NCBI GenBank assembly: GCA_019914945.1
Contig: CM034108.1
Location: 1,870,001-1,934,000 of the forward strand
DNA length: 64,000 nt
Origin: Typha latifolia
Taxonomy: Eukaryota > Streptophyta > Magnoliopsida > Poales > Typhaceae
Direction of reading: 5' to 3'
A model generated the notes under the pieces. That model searched no databases. It was not told where the DNA came from and saw only the letters and a program-made list of their open reading frames with translations. The translations under genes and the position numbers were made by a program. Positions 22,301 to 35,400 of the stretch are shown here, one piece after another (positions within the stretch are counted from its first letter, which is position 1; every line of letters starts with the position of its first letter).

Positions 22301-25300
22301 ATTGCAGTTGTCAGAATGTCTAAATATATTCTGACGAGATATTCTAAGCATAAAGATGAAGAAGATCCATCTGGTATATTATGTGAAATAAATTGATTGC
22401 GGGAGGTTATATCTTATTGGACTTTTTAAAAATATTTTAGTCATTCATTTTTTTTTTTTTTCAGGGAAAACACACTTATAAATAATTCAACTACTACTCC
22501 TCGCGAAGTTGATCAAAAATCCTCTCAAGGTAATTCATATATATTATATTATTAATTTTATATTGAGCTTTTTAATCTCTTAATTAATATCAAAGCTGGT
22601 GATTGTGACACAATCTTCTCCTAAAGATTAAGAGTTCTATATATAAGTATGCATGTAAATTTGAGTGATGTATAAGTTTTATGTATATTTTTTTAACTTT
22701 TTTTTCCTTTTAACTTACCGACTACTCTTTTAATATTTTATATTTCAACACTATTATTTCATGCGGGTCATCACTCTTTTATATCTTAATTGTCTACTTG
22801 AAATGAAATGTCACAGAAAAGAAAGTATCTGAGGCGCATAATAAGGGCACTTTCCGATTTCTTTGGAAAATCTATGGTGTTGCTATTCACTTATTCAAGC
22901 TGGTGATGATATTCCTGTTACTCGTCACGGGAATAGGTAAGTAGATAATGTACAAGAGTTACTTCCGATGTGAATTTGTCCGAAACATTTATATATTTAG
23001 ATGTTACTAGTGAAGGATAATTAATCAGTTACTTCAAAAACTTATACGGATAGAGAATGGTAGTTTAGTTTAGTCTTCTATGCCCAAATAATTTATAATA
23101 TCTTGCTACAATGAAGCTATTGATGTATGATGTATAATATCTAAAAGAAATGAATGATGTAAAAATAAAAATATATGGTCAATCCTGGAAAATGGAAAAA
23201 CTATTTTGATTTATATAACAGAGTGAGGAAGCTGAGGGGAGTATTTGTTTTCTAGGGTATCAGAGGGGCCGAACACTGGAAAAGATGAAGCAAAAACATA
23301 CGCATGCATTTCAGGTAATGGAGAAATTGGTTATTGACAGTAAAGAATGGAAGTACAACGAAAACAAAGGTGGAATAAATCCTTATTTGGAGAGAAACGA
23401 TTCGGAACAGCCACCACTCAACACACCGAGAGAAGATGGTATCGTCACAATATTTCCTTTAAATTATGCTTAAATTATAGAATTAATTGCATCATAAACT
23501 CTCTCTCTCTATATATATATATGACTCTTTCATCCTCTTAATTCTTTAATATTTCTTATATATATACTATTTGAAGAATAACCACACCTCCTCCTGTCTG
23601 CTCAAGTATCTAAAACATTATAATCTCCACCGTCCGTAGAAGTGCAGGCTATTAACTTATTTATGAAAAGAATCCATCGATGCCTAAGCTATCTGTATTG
23701 ACTTCCGATTATATAACTTATTTAAATTTAATCATTAAAATAATTTGTAAACAGAGAGTTCGGATGGAAAGAGCATCGGAGGGGACGATCATAAGCAAAA
23801 CAAGAATGGAAAGGAAAAGGAAGAGGCATCAAAACAACCACCAGGCAATGGTAATTTAACCAACAAAACTATAACCCTGCTCTCAGAAATTTATACAAAC
23901 TGCAAATTTTCTATCATTCTTTGCGTCAATGATGATGACAGTTATATGGAGAAAGAATTTTATCTATAGAGTTGATAAATTACTATATCATTCTGTCCGT
24001 AGAATTTTTACTGAGTATTTGTAGGTATAGCATTCATCTTACTTTTAAGATAATAATACTAATCATTAATTTCTCTCTCCTAATTCAATAATTAAAAAAT
24101 ATATATATATATATATAATTATCTAAAGAATTAATTGGAAGTATCAGTCACCCTTTTAATTTATAAAAAGAATTACTCGTTTTCTTATTTCTTTCTCCAA
24201 GCTCGCCATGAAAAATAACGAATTAATTATTTGACGAAAATAAATTGTAACAAAGGGATATTTTAATTTCACACCCCCGCATTTTCATTTATTTGTTATG
24301 TACACCCTGAATATTTAGTATTTATAATTCAACTGCTATATTGTTACAGATATTTATAGAAATGTTCATACTGTTAAATTTGTTCGGTAAAGCAATAAAG
24401 CATATAGGATTTTCTTTTTTTTTTGGTGAAATAGTTACTCAAACATAGGGCTCACTTTATAAAATAGGATAGGATTTTTTTTTTCATTTAATACCATTCC
24501 TTTTTATCTATTTTTAATTGACATTCTCTATTTCTATTATTAACAATTTGTGCCCAAATTTTATATAAAACTCTCTGTTCTAGTTTATTGTAATATTATT
24601 AGAGATAAGATTATAGTCAGAATTTAGCTTAATTAGGAAAGATTGCTTCTCCTATTTAATATAAAATTTTCCAAGTAAAGTAATTTAATTTTAAATTCTT
24701 AATTGAATTGAATTTCAAGTGTTTAATGCCTATGTTATTTGACTGGTTAATTAAGTCACATTTATAAATTTTTTGCAATACCTTTTGATTATCATTTATC
24801 AATGGATAGAAATTATTTTTAATAAATAATTGGTCTTTATCGAATCATTGCTCTTGTACGAATACGAATAGCATTCATGTTACTTTTAAGGGATTTTTTT
24901 ATATATATTTTTAGAATGTGATAATTATCATTTTTTTACTCATTTAGAATTATTATTCTAATTAGTTTTTTTAAGAAATATCCAGAAAATGACAACTAAG
25001 GTTGATAATATATTTAAATAATGAATATATCTTTCTTTACTGAATTATTTTCAACTTTTAGAGTTACATAAGATCTCATTTGAATTATTATTCCGAGATC
25101 TTTCGATACAGATGAACTTCCAGATACACCACCTCCAGTAGATAACGAGCATTCACCGACACAGGATGTCACCGCCACCACAAAAGGTATCACCACATTA
25201 CCTTGAAATTATCGGGCTAATATGAAAATAGAAAATATTGCCCATGGAGTCAAAGCATAGTTAATGTATTCCCAAGTTATATTTTTACCATTAAAAAGTA

Positions 25301-27218
25301 CGACCAAGTGGCAAACACAAAGTTTGAAGAATAAAAGTACAGTACTTGTCATTTTATAATCTCCACCACCCCCTCCAATGGAATGAAATTGTAATTTAGC
25401 ATTAATTTATTTACAAGAATCCACTGATGAACTATCGATGCATAAACTATCTGTATTGACATCTGATTAGTGAACTTATTTGGACTTAATTATTTAAAAA
25501 ATTTGAAAACAGAGAGTCGGGATGGAAAGAGCAAGGAGGAGGACGGTCATCAGGTCAATGTATATGTAAAGATATGGGAAGATGAACAAAAGGGAGAGGA
25601 ATCAACAAAACCAGTGAAAGGTAAATAATTAATATTTTCTGTTACATAAAACAATATATATTGTATCATCTTAGTTCTTAGACTATTTTAATTAAATCTC
25701 ACCCTATTTTATGTGTGATATTTCATCAACATGATAGCCACACCGCTGTTAGTAGCCGCGAAAAATGGAATAACGGAGATTGTGAAGAAAATTCTTGAAA
25801 CTTTTCCAGTGGCAATCTTCGATGTTGACGAAGATGACAAGAATATTGTGTTGCTAGCGGTAGAAAATCGGCAAAGTCACATATATGAACTTATGCTTAA
25901 GATAGAGACAATGGATGATAGTGTATTTGAAAAGATAGATAAGAATGAAAATAGTGCTCTACATCTCACCGCTATGCTTAGCCAAAAGCTTCCTTGGAGT
26001 ATCCCTGGAGTAGCTCTCCAGATGCAATGGGAGATTAAATGGTACAAGGTATAAGGTGTCTCACTCTTTTATTCATAAATTTTCTTATATTTTTAATTCA
26101 AAATAAAACATTGACAACTACAAGGGATAATTATAGTAAACTATTGCTTATTTTTTTACTAAGACACTCTTTTAACTATGAAAAACATTCAAAATAGTAT
26201 TTTATTAGTTATATGTTCGAATTTTCTATTAAAAATATAATTAAGAGACCCTGTCACATGATCAATTTTAGATACTGTAGATACTATTTTACTTTTATTC
26301 AAAAAAATAAATAAGGATAAGATAACCAATGAGAGAGGTTGATAAGATAACAAATGAGAGGTATTAGATAACTGAAAACACCGAAGTGAAAGAAAAAACA
26401 AATAAAAATGTATGTATAAAAATTATATTTATATAAAAATGAGGAATAGTTAATGGGTCCAGGTATAATTAACCATAAATTAATATAGAGTTCGAAATAT
26501 GAATAGGAATATAAGGAGGAAATTTGAAAATATTAACGTTAGAAAGCAAACTGTTTTAACCATATATTATATGATCTTAAATGAAAACTATGAAATTTTA
26601 CAACCACAGTACGTGATGCAATCCGTGGGATGCGTAGTATCCCAAACCTACAACAATAAGGGCCAAATGGCGCAAGAAATTTTCATAGAGTCGCACAAGG
26701 AACTTGTCAAGGACGCCGTCGAGTCCATCTCAAAGACGTCACAATCATTCTCAGTCGTCGCCGTGTTGGTTGCCAGCGTCGCCTACGCCTCCTCTGCCAC
26801 CGTCCCCGGCGGTACTGATCAGACCTCCGGCCGCCCCATCCTCTTTGGCGAGTTCCCCTTCCAAATCTTCACCGTCTCCGTCCTTGTCGCCTTCTGCTTC
26901 TCGGTGGCTTCCCTCCTCATGTTCCTCAGCATCGTCTCGTCTCCTAAACCAGAGGACTTTGAAAGGAACCTCCCTGTGAAATTAATAGTTGCGCTCACTA
27001 CTCTCTTCATCGCCATTGCCGCCATGCTCATCTCCTTTTGTGCTGGAAACTTCTTAGGGATAGACAAGGAGCTCAAGTATGTGGTGTTTGCAATTTACAC
27101 AGTCACAATTTTTCTGGTGTACTTGTTTGCAATTTCGTTGTTCCCTCTCTATGCATATCTCTATAACGCGACGTTCAATATGGTACCCAAGAGGTCTCAA
27201 ATGGGGCTGACATTTTGA
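19339..27218 (+). CDS. Ankyrin-PGG membrane protein with N-terminal 24-residue helix-pair array, gene C
   Basis: Probable exons: 19339-21394, 21585-21734, 21853-21996, 22308-22373, (22465-22529), 22817-22936, 23256-23438, 23755-23850, 25112-25186, 25513-25620, 25738-26048 and 26610-27218; about 1305 residues without the bracketed exon. I chose ATG 19339 (MGEPTTMD) and not the upstream in-frame 19258 because gene E starts with the same residues. Residues about 18-550 (19390-20990) form about 21 units of helix A ([11 protein letters not shown] type) and helix B ([11 protein letters not shown] type), followed by ankyrin repeats ([32 protein letters not shown]). The bracketed exon is 65 nt long with a stop, so it must be skipped. 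Exon 25112-25186 is a half-copy of the linker exon. From 25.1 to 26.7 kb the gene is nearly identical to gene A, introns included. The PGG domain is diverged (SQSFSVVAVLVASVAYASS, PILFGEFPF). Confidence 0.8.
19390..20990 (+). repeat. 72-bp (24-residue) helix-pair array of gene C
   Basis: About 21 tandem units, each beginning QL(F/S)xLA, then a G-K-W or equivalent turn, then [10 protein letters not shown]. The tryptophan is the best conserved residue. Irregular places: unit 3 is two residues long, unit 5 starts without Q, unit 11 has lost the KWEE core, a segment rich in D, E and M interrupts the array near 20440-20530, and a unit near 20640-20700 is barely recognisable. Unit order and irregularities are shared with gene E. 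Nucleotide copies are diverged, so this is an old protein repeat and not a young satellite. Confidence 0.85.
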
Positions 27219-27507
27219 TGAATAGATGTTGCCTGTGGTCCGTGCTTCTGTTTGGTGTGCTTATTAATTGCCAATAAATTACTTGGGATTTTTATGGAAT
27301 AATATTCCATCGAAAATCTGGTATGCGTTGGATTTCCTATAGTTGTATTTGGTTGTAGCAAAGTTAAGGGATCTTAGAAAGTAAATATTTTCAGAGGAAT
27401 TATTTTTTTAATAAAAATATGTTTTTTTTAATATTTTGTTAGAAAAGAGAGTATGAAATTAGAACTATGACTTTTTTTATTTTATTATTTGGTTTTAAAA
27501 AGTGAAA

Positions 27508-27549
<42 letters not shown>

Positions 27550-28340
27550 GAAACTTAGAATAAAATTAAAATAATTTGTTCACATGCCCTTTAAAAACTT
27601 TTATTTGTACGTGTATAATTTTTAATTTTATATTTGTGCATATATTATGTTAAAAGCCAGAAATTTTGTATGAATACTTTGTAGTTACCTTTTTGACAAC
27701 GATAAGTTATTAGTAGTTAAAATATATAAGTTTATCAAAGAAAAAAAAAGTATGATACGGACGTGCCATCCAAATAAAATATTAAACTCACTAAGTTGAA
27801 ACATATATATCCACCAAAACATTTAGAGCTCTTTACATGTTCACCATTCTAATTAAAGCCATCTAGGTTTTCCCACAATGACTTGGCAAACATAATCTCT
27901 TGACACCGGGACTTCACTGTGATTTAATGAAAATGCAAGGCTTCGTTGCAATTTTCTAATATTTGGACAGAAAATATGGATGTCTGATACCGACGTGGTA
28001 ATTCAGTTCTTAATCGATTTAAATTTAAAAGTTTCAACAATCTAAGCCTTTAATCACACTTCACAAGTAGAATCGAGATTACGCTAATGTTAGTTATTAA
28101 GCAAACAAAGAGTGCTAGTCTAAATAAAAGAAAAAGGTTTTTTTTTTCTATTAATCTAGAAATAATATTTAGGTCAAGTATTTCAATTATAGGTGCAGTT
28201 TGCGAGTTAAATAGTATATATAAACTTATTTTTTTAATTTTTTTTCATGTTTTCTAAAACGCATGAAACTAAGGCAAGGTGCGAAATGGATATATATATA
28301 CATATATATAAAGTTATCTTCTAGTATATATCTCATTTGC
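27219..28340. other. 3' flank of gene C and AT-rich spacer
   Basis: No gene seen. There is a (CA)n(TA)n microsatellite at about 27509-27548. The rest is AT-rich and shares a short stretch (GCGAGTTAAA to CATGAAACTAA, near 28200-28275) with the spacer after gene A. Confidence 0.45.
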
Positions 28341-28345
28341 TTTTA

Positions 28346-28640
28346 TAAGCGAAAGGGACTTAACCATGCATCCACTTTACTTTTGTTATGGGCATCTTAA
28401 CCTAAACCACAAGTGACATAGTTTTTTTTTTCTCTCATTTATGCTCTCTCTTTCTCTTTCCTACGGAAAGTTAAAGTAGGGAATATAATTAGTTATTCGT
28501 CCTTGACTTTTTCAATGTGTAGAATGTTTTGTAAAGCTTTACATCCTGTACGAAAGAATTAATTCCTTAATTTGGCTATATTCTTACTCTTTTTCTCTTT
28601 GGATTTGCTTTTGTGCTTTTGAGACCGGAAGACTATAAGA
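28346..28640 (+). repeat. Distal upstream block, copy 4 (gene D)
   Basis: Contains GGGACTTAACCATGCATCC, TTATGGGCATCTTAACCTAA, ACCACAAGTGACATAG, AAAGTAGGGAATATAATTAG and GTAGAATG. Similarity to copies 3 and 5 continues through AATTAATTCCTTAATTT and TTTTGAGACCGG. It lies about 1.06 kb before the gene D start. Confidence 0.65.
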
Positions 28641-29019
28641 AACTACACATTTGTATGAAGCTAATTAAGATGCCCCTTCTATACATACATCTTTGGAAGT
28701 TAATTACTAATTTGAGTTGTGCATTTACCACCCTACCTTTACCCATATTTGTAGTTTACACTTTATACTTTTTTAGTAACTATAAATTGCATGCTAAGTT
28801 GTTAGATCTATTAATTAAATTTATCAGAGTATTAAACTCTTAGGTTAAGTTAACTAAACCCAAATAGGGTACGCTATCTACACGATTGGTGTTAAAGTAT
28901 TGGGTGTAAGCTATATATATGTGTAAACTCAGGGTGTCAAATGCAAATCTTCCTAAGAATCGTAGAAGTTACGCATTCATCAGGCATGATACGTAGGTAC
29001 GGCGCCCAAATACCAGCAG

Positions 29020-29330
29020 CTGAAGGCATAAGATGCGGCACGTGCGTAAAAGAAAAAAGAAAAAAGAAAAAAGAAAAAAGAAAAAAGAAAAAAGAAAAAA
29101 GAAAAAAGAAAAAAGAAAAAAAGAAAAAAGAAAAAAGAAAAAAGAAAAAAAGAAAAAAGAAAAAATAAAAAATAAAAAATAAAAAATAAAAAAGAAAAAA
29201 GAATAAGGAAACAGAAAAAAAAAATTGAACAACTGAGCGAACAAAAAATAATATAAAATTCCCACTGTCCGTGGTGGAGAAGATCGAGTGACTGTGCACT
29301 CGATCTTATATATATATATATATATGTACG
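29020..29330 (+). promoter_or_regulatory. Proximal promoter of gene D with G-box and expanded purine tract
   Basis: GCATAAGATGCGGCACGTGC has the G-box at 29039-29044. It is followed by the long purine tract (29047-29216), then GTCCGTGGTGGAGAAGATCG and a TA run at 29307-29325. The transcript leader probably starts near 29340-29360, before the ATG at 29412. Confidence 0.5.
29047..29216 (+). repeat. Polypurine microsatellite (GAAAAA)n
   Basis: About 170 bp of near-perfect GAAAAA units with a few AAAAAAG and TAAAAA variants. All other cluster promoters have a purine-rich stretch of 20-40 bp at this place, so the tract has expanded here. The opposite strand gives spurious phenylalanine-rich reading frames that are not genes. 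Confidence 0.9.
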
Positions 29331-29411
29331 CGCACTGTGCACTGTGCACTGTTACGAGTCGAAGAACCCAAAAATTAATCCCTCTCCTCTTGTTACTACA
29401 TACAAGAAAGG

Positions 29412-32400
29412 ATGGCCAAACCATTAACTACGGGTGGCCTCCAAGAAACGAGGGTGAAGCTATTCGCATTATTCACACAGATCGATTGGAACATAATCAT
29501 CCAACTCTACACCGAGGAAAATATGCACGAGTTATTCCAATTAGCCATGCATTGTAAATGGGAGGAAGTCATCCACATTTTTACTGAGAAAATGATGCAG
29601 CAGTTGTCCAAATTTGCCAAGCAAATCGAAGTTATCCAACTCCCCACGAAAAGAATAAAGCAGCAATTATCCAAATTAGCCAAGCAGGGCAAATGGGAGG
29701 AAGTCATCCAACTCTTCACCGAGGAAATGAAGCAGCAGTTATTTAGATTAGCCATGAAAGGCCACTGGGAGGTTGTCATGCAATTCTTCACAGAGGAAAC
29801 GAGGAAGCAGTTGTCCAAATTAGCTCGGCAGGATAAATGGGAGGAAGTCACCCAACTTTTTACGAAGGAAATGAAGCAACAGATGTCCAGATTAGCTATG
29901 CAGAGCAAATGGAAGGAAGCCATCCAACTTTTTACTGAGGAAACAAAGCAACAGTTGTTCAAATTAGCCATGCAAGGCGAATGGGAGAAAGTTATTGAAC
30001 AATTCAAAGAGGAAACAAGGAAGCAGTTATGCAACTTAGTCGAGCAAGGAAAATGGGAGGACGTCACCAAACTCTTCACGGAGGAAACAAAACACCAGTT
30101 ATCCAATTCAGCCGAGCAGGGCAACTGGAAGGAAGTTATCCAACTTTTCACCCAGGAAACGAAGCAATTATTATTCAGATTAGTCATGCAAGACAAATGC
30201 GAGGAAGTTATCCAACTCTTCACAAAGAAAATGAGTGAACAATTGTCTAGATTAGCCAAGCAGTGCAAATGGGAGAAAGTCAACGAACATTTCACAAAGG
30301 AAATGAAGCAGGAGTTGTCCACACTAGCTGCGCAAGGCAATTGGGAGAACGTCATTGAAGTCTTCATAGAGAAAATGAAGCAGCAATTGTTCAGATTAGC
30401 CATGCAGGGCAAATGGGAGAGAGTCATCCAACTCTTCACACAAAAAATAGGGCAACAGTTGTCCAGATTAGTCGAGCAAAACAAATGGGAGGAAGTCGTC
30501 CAACTCTTCACCCAAGAAATGAATCGGCAGTTGTTCATATTAGTCATACTGGGCAAATGGGAGGAACTTGCCTTACTGTTCCCTGATGAAATTATGAAGC
30601 AGCAGTTGTTCAAATTAGCCATGGAAGGCAAATGGGAGGATGTCATCAAACTCGTTATGGCGGAAACGAGTTACCAGTTGTCTAAATTAAACAATAGTGC
30701 ATGGGAGGAGATAATGACCCAACTCTTCACAGTGGAAATGTGGCACCAACTGCCTAAATTAGTCATGCAGGACAAACTTGAGAAAATCACCCAACTTTTT
30801 ATGGAGGAAATGTGGCAGCAGTTATTCATATTAGCCGAGCAGGGAGAATGGAATGAAGTCATCCAACTATTCACCGAGGAAATGAAATTGTTCATATTAG
30901 CCATACAGGGCAAATGGAAGGAAGTCACCAAACTGTTCAAGAATGAAATGAGAAAGCAGTTATTCATATTAGCTATGCAGAGCAAATGGAAGGAAGTCAT
31001 CCAACTCTACGAGGGGTACCCTGAGGTGCAAGGCGAGATGCTGACACATGCCAAGGACACGACGCTGCACGTCGCCATCTCGGCCGGCAATGAGAGCACG
31101 GTGCTGGCGCTGCTGGCGGCGATGGGCGACAGGGATGTGAAGTCAATCTTGGACATGAGGAACGACAGCGGCTCGACGCCACTGCACTTGGCAGCGGCGC
31201 TCGACATGCACCTAGCATGCGGGGAGATGGCACGGCTAGTACCAAACCTGGTGATGACGGCTCGCAACAAGAACGGGGAGACGCCGCTCTTCACGGCTGT
31301 GCGACATGGGAAGAAGAAAGCGTTCTTCGCGCTAGAGTGGTCGGTACAGGATCAGAGTCGGCCGACGAATATGAAGAAGAGGGACCTAACACATTGTAGG
31401 AGAGACAAGGATGGCAATAACATCCTCCATTTTGCTATCCTAGGAGAATACTTTGGTACGTTTCACTTTTTTTTTCATTTTATTTTACATTATTTGGAGT
31501 GCTTCTTTTTCTTTTTCTTTTTAAATCCCATGAATATTTATATTTATTAAATCTAACTAATCATGATTAGATTTGAACTTATATTAAGAAAGGAATCTTT
31601 TTGTCATTGTAGAAATTGTTTTAAATGGTCCGAGTTAGTGATATAATATTATTAGTGGCAAGGTAAAGAAAAGAAAAGTTTTTTATGCTAAATAATTTGG
31701 TAGTCTAACTTTGAAATAAAGTGTATTTTAGTGATGGTTAATAATAATATATTTGTGTGCAGACTTGGCTAATGAGATCATTAACTTGTATCCGGAATTG
31801 GTTAATTACGTGAACACAGAAGGACAGTCAGCTCTTCACTTTTTAGCCAACAAGCCTTTATGTTTCAGGAGTGGGACTCGCTTTGGCCTTTATGACCGAG
31901 TCATCTATTCGTGTTAAGTCTCTCTTTTAATTAATTAATCATGTAATTACATTATATATCCCCTCCTTTATAATTAATTATTTTCTCTCCTATTGTGCAG
32001 GTATCACTATTGCGCCACTTAAGAGTGAATTTACTAATTATAAAAATCACAAAAGTGATAAACCACAAATTATCAAATTCACACCGGACGATCCCATATT
32101 GCCTGAAACATTTGATACGTGCTCCCACACCTTTACTTTGCTAAAAGAGCCTTTTAATGATATTGGTAATTAGCATTCCATATTATATTAACTACTCTTA
32201 ATGGTTTTTCACTTATTCAAATTATTCGAATTAAAAACACTTCATTAAGTTCCAATTTTGATATTGTAGTTTTGATCTCTCTCTCTTCACAAGAATTTTA
32301 TTTTTATTTTTCATTGTCTAGGTATCATTATTGAGTCACTTAAGAGAAAATTTGCCAGCATTTCTAAGCTGATCCGAGGGAGACATGCTAAGGATGATGT

Positions 32401-35400
32401 AGAAGATCCCGCTGGTATATTATTTGAAATAAATTATTTGTTTTGGAACATCTTATGAGAGTTCTTTTTTTGTCACTCCTTTTCTTTTTTATTTCAGCAA
32501 AAACACCTACAAATAATTTAACTTCAACTCCAGGTGAGGATGATCAAGAATCCTCTAAAGGTAATTTAAATCTATATTATATTATTATTTTTATATTGAG
32601 CTTTTAGTCTCTAAATGAATTGATATCTCAGTAGTTGTGATACACGGTACCTTTTGAAATTAAGATTAAGAGCTAGTTTGTTTTTCTCTCTCTCTCTATA
32701 TATATGTAAATTTATAAGCTGTTTATGCTGATCGCTATTTCATGTTTGAATTGTGTACGTGAAATGAAAAAGAAAATGAAGAAATAGAGGTGTTCCGATA
32801 TCGAAAATTCCCAGAAATCTATGATGTGGGTGTTGACTTATTCAAGCTGGTGATGAAGTTCTTATTAGTCGTCATGGGAATAGGTAAGTAGTGAATTCGT
32901 TCCATGCATTTATATATTTAGTTGCATAATTAATCAGTTACTCTGTTTTGATATATTCTTGGAACTCAATATCTTCAACTAAATATTATTTGTTTCTACT
33001 ATCGTGTTGTAGGATTATGGAGGACGCAAGCACTTGAGAGGAAGAAGCGAAAGAACAAATATGCATGTCAGCTAATGGATAAATTGGTTGAATGTTGTAA
33101 AGAATGGGAGTACGAGAAAGAGAGAGGCGGGATGAATCCTGAATTTCCGAGATCTGTCTCTGATTCGCCACCAGAGCTTGATCCAAATTCAGTCCCAAAT
33201 ATTGACTCCTCGAGCAAAACTGGTATTGCCACAGACCTCCACAGCTTTTATTTATCTCCCCCTAGATTTTCTCTGTTTCTCTATATATCATTTTGATTGG
33301 ATCGGAAGAGTACAGTTCTCACAAAAAAACATCAAATGATTATATAAATCGGTGACGCAATAAAAAAGTTTTAAGTTATACAATGCAAGAAAATTAAGCA
33401 AGTAATCTGACACAAAAAATTGTCATTTTTTTAGGACAGTTTTACTTCGGTGAGTCTTATAAGTTGAAGTTCCTAAACTTTTATTTTATTTATAGCAAAT
33501 AATAGTTATTTTTTTATTTTTTAAATATAAAATTAGATTTACTTTGTTGCATAAATATTGAATGAGAAATTCGGCGTGCAATATGATATTAGATTATAGT
33601 ACAAGAGATAGATTAAAGTGTACTTTAATTAGCTAACTTATTCGAATCTAATCATCAAAATAATTTGAAAACAGAGAGTTCGGATGGAAAGAGCAATAGA
33701 GAAGACGATCATCCTGGCATTGACAAAGATGAGCAAAAGCAAAAGGAAAAGGGAGAGGCACCAAAAGAACCAAATAAAGGTATTTTAACTTACTCCCAAA
33801 ATTATTTAGAGACATTCCGCAAGAAGTGCAAATGTGGTATCATTTTGTGGGGGGGAAAAATACCAAAGTTTAATAATTGCCACATCATTCTATCTGTAGA
33901 ATTTTTAGGGAGTATTTGTACGAATAGCATTCATGTTATTTTTAAGATATTTCTATGTATTTTTTAAGAATATTATAATTATCATTTAAATATTTTGACT
34001 CTTTTAGAATTATTATTATAACTATTTTTTTTTTAACTATCTAGAGAATGACTATTAAAGTTACTAAAAATACCTTTCTGGGGTGTAAAATTATCATTCA
34101 TACTTTCTCTTACATGAAAAACATTGTATTATCCTGCGACATGATACAGGGTAACATTAGATAGTTCTTAGACTATTTTAAAGAAATCCTGCAAAGGCAA
34201 AATGGTACCTTTTGATCCAAGTTTATATTAATCATAATTAGTTAGTTTTAACCCATGGATGCTTGACATTTTTAAAGAGGCCAGTGATTAGTACGGTACT
34301 ATTTTTTCCATGGCAGTTATTTTTAAAATCCTATTATTATTATTATTATTAAGGAAGTATACGATTACTTTTTATTGATGAATTAATTTCACATTCACTT
34401 TGTTTTTCAATGTGTAATTATTTACCTGTGATGCTCGATATCAGCCACGCCATTATTAGTAGCAGCGAAAAATGGAATAACAGAGATGGTGGAGAAAATT
34501 CTTGAAACATTTTCCGTGGCAGTTTTAGATGTAGACGAGAATGAAAAAAATATTGTATTGCTTGCGGTAGAACACCGGCAAAGTCACATATATGAACTTA
34601 TGCTCAAGAGGAAGACGATGAAGGATAGTGTATTTGGGAAGGTGGATATGAAAGGGAATAGCGCTCTACATCTCGCTGCTAACCTCAGTGAAAAGCTTCC
34701 TTGGAGTATCCCAGGAGAAGCTCTCCAGATGCAATGGGAAATTAAATGGTACAAGGTACATGCACGGTGACTCTCTATCTCTCTTGCTTACATTTTTTTT
34801 TTTTCACTATATCAAGCTAATTCGATTCCTTTTCTTTCTTTTATTTAATTAACAGATGATATATTACTCTCGGACCTACTAAACTATTATACTTATTTTT
34901 ACATAGATTATCTTACTTTTGTGAAGCAAAATGACCTTTTTGTTAGTTGTCTGTTTGATTTTTATTATGTGACTATCTTTTGATTAATTTTATTTGTTAA
35001 CAACATAAAAGAATAAAAAAGAAGATTTATATAAAAATGAGTAATAATTTTGGAGTATAGGTGTAATTTAATACAAATATAAGGTCGTCTTAAGAATATG
35101 TTATTAGGAACACATGGGGTTAGATTGAAAACTTTAGAGTTCAACTGTAATAAACATATATATATTGGGGTGTGAGTGAAAAATATGATACTTTGAAACC
35201 CCGCAGTATGTGATGCAATCCATGGACCTCGAATTCTTCGCCACATACAACAATGAGGGCAAAACGGCGCAAGAGCTTTTCACCGAGTCGCACAAGGACC
35301 TTGTCAAGGAGGCCGGAAAGTGGCTGCTCAAGACGTCGGAGTCGTGCTCCGTCGTCGCTGCTCTGATCGCCGGCGTTGCCTTCGCGTCCGCCGCCACTGT

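Noticed and set aside
28969..29424. Phenylalanine-rich minus-strand reading frames and a lysine-rich plus-strand frame
   Set aside because: They are translations of the GAAAAA microsatellite before gene D and have no other support.
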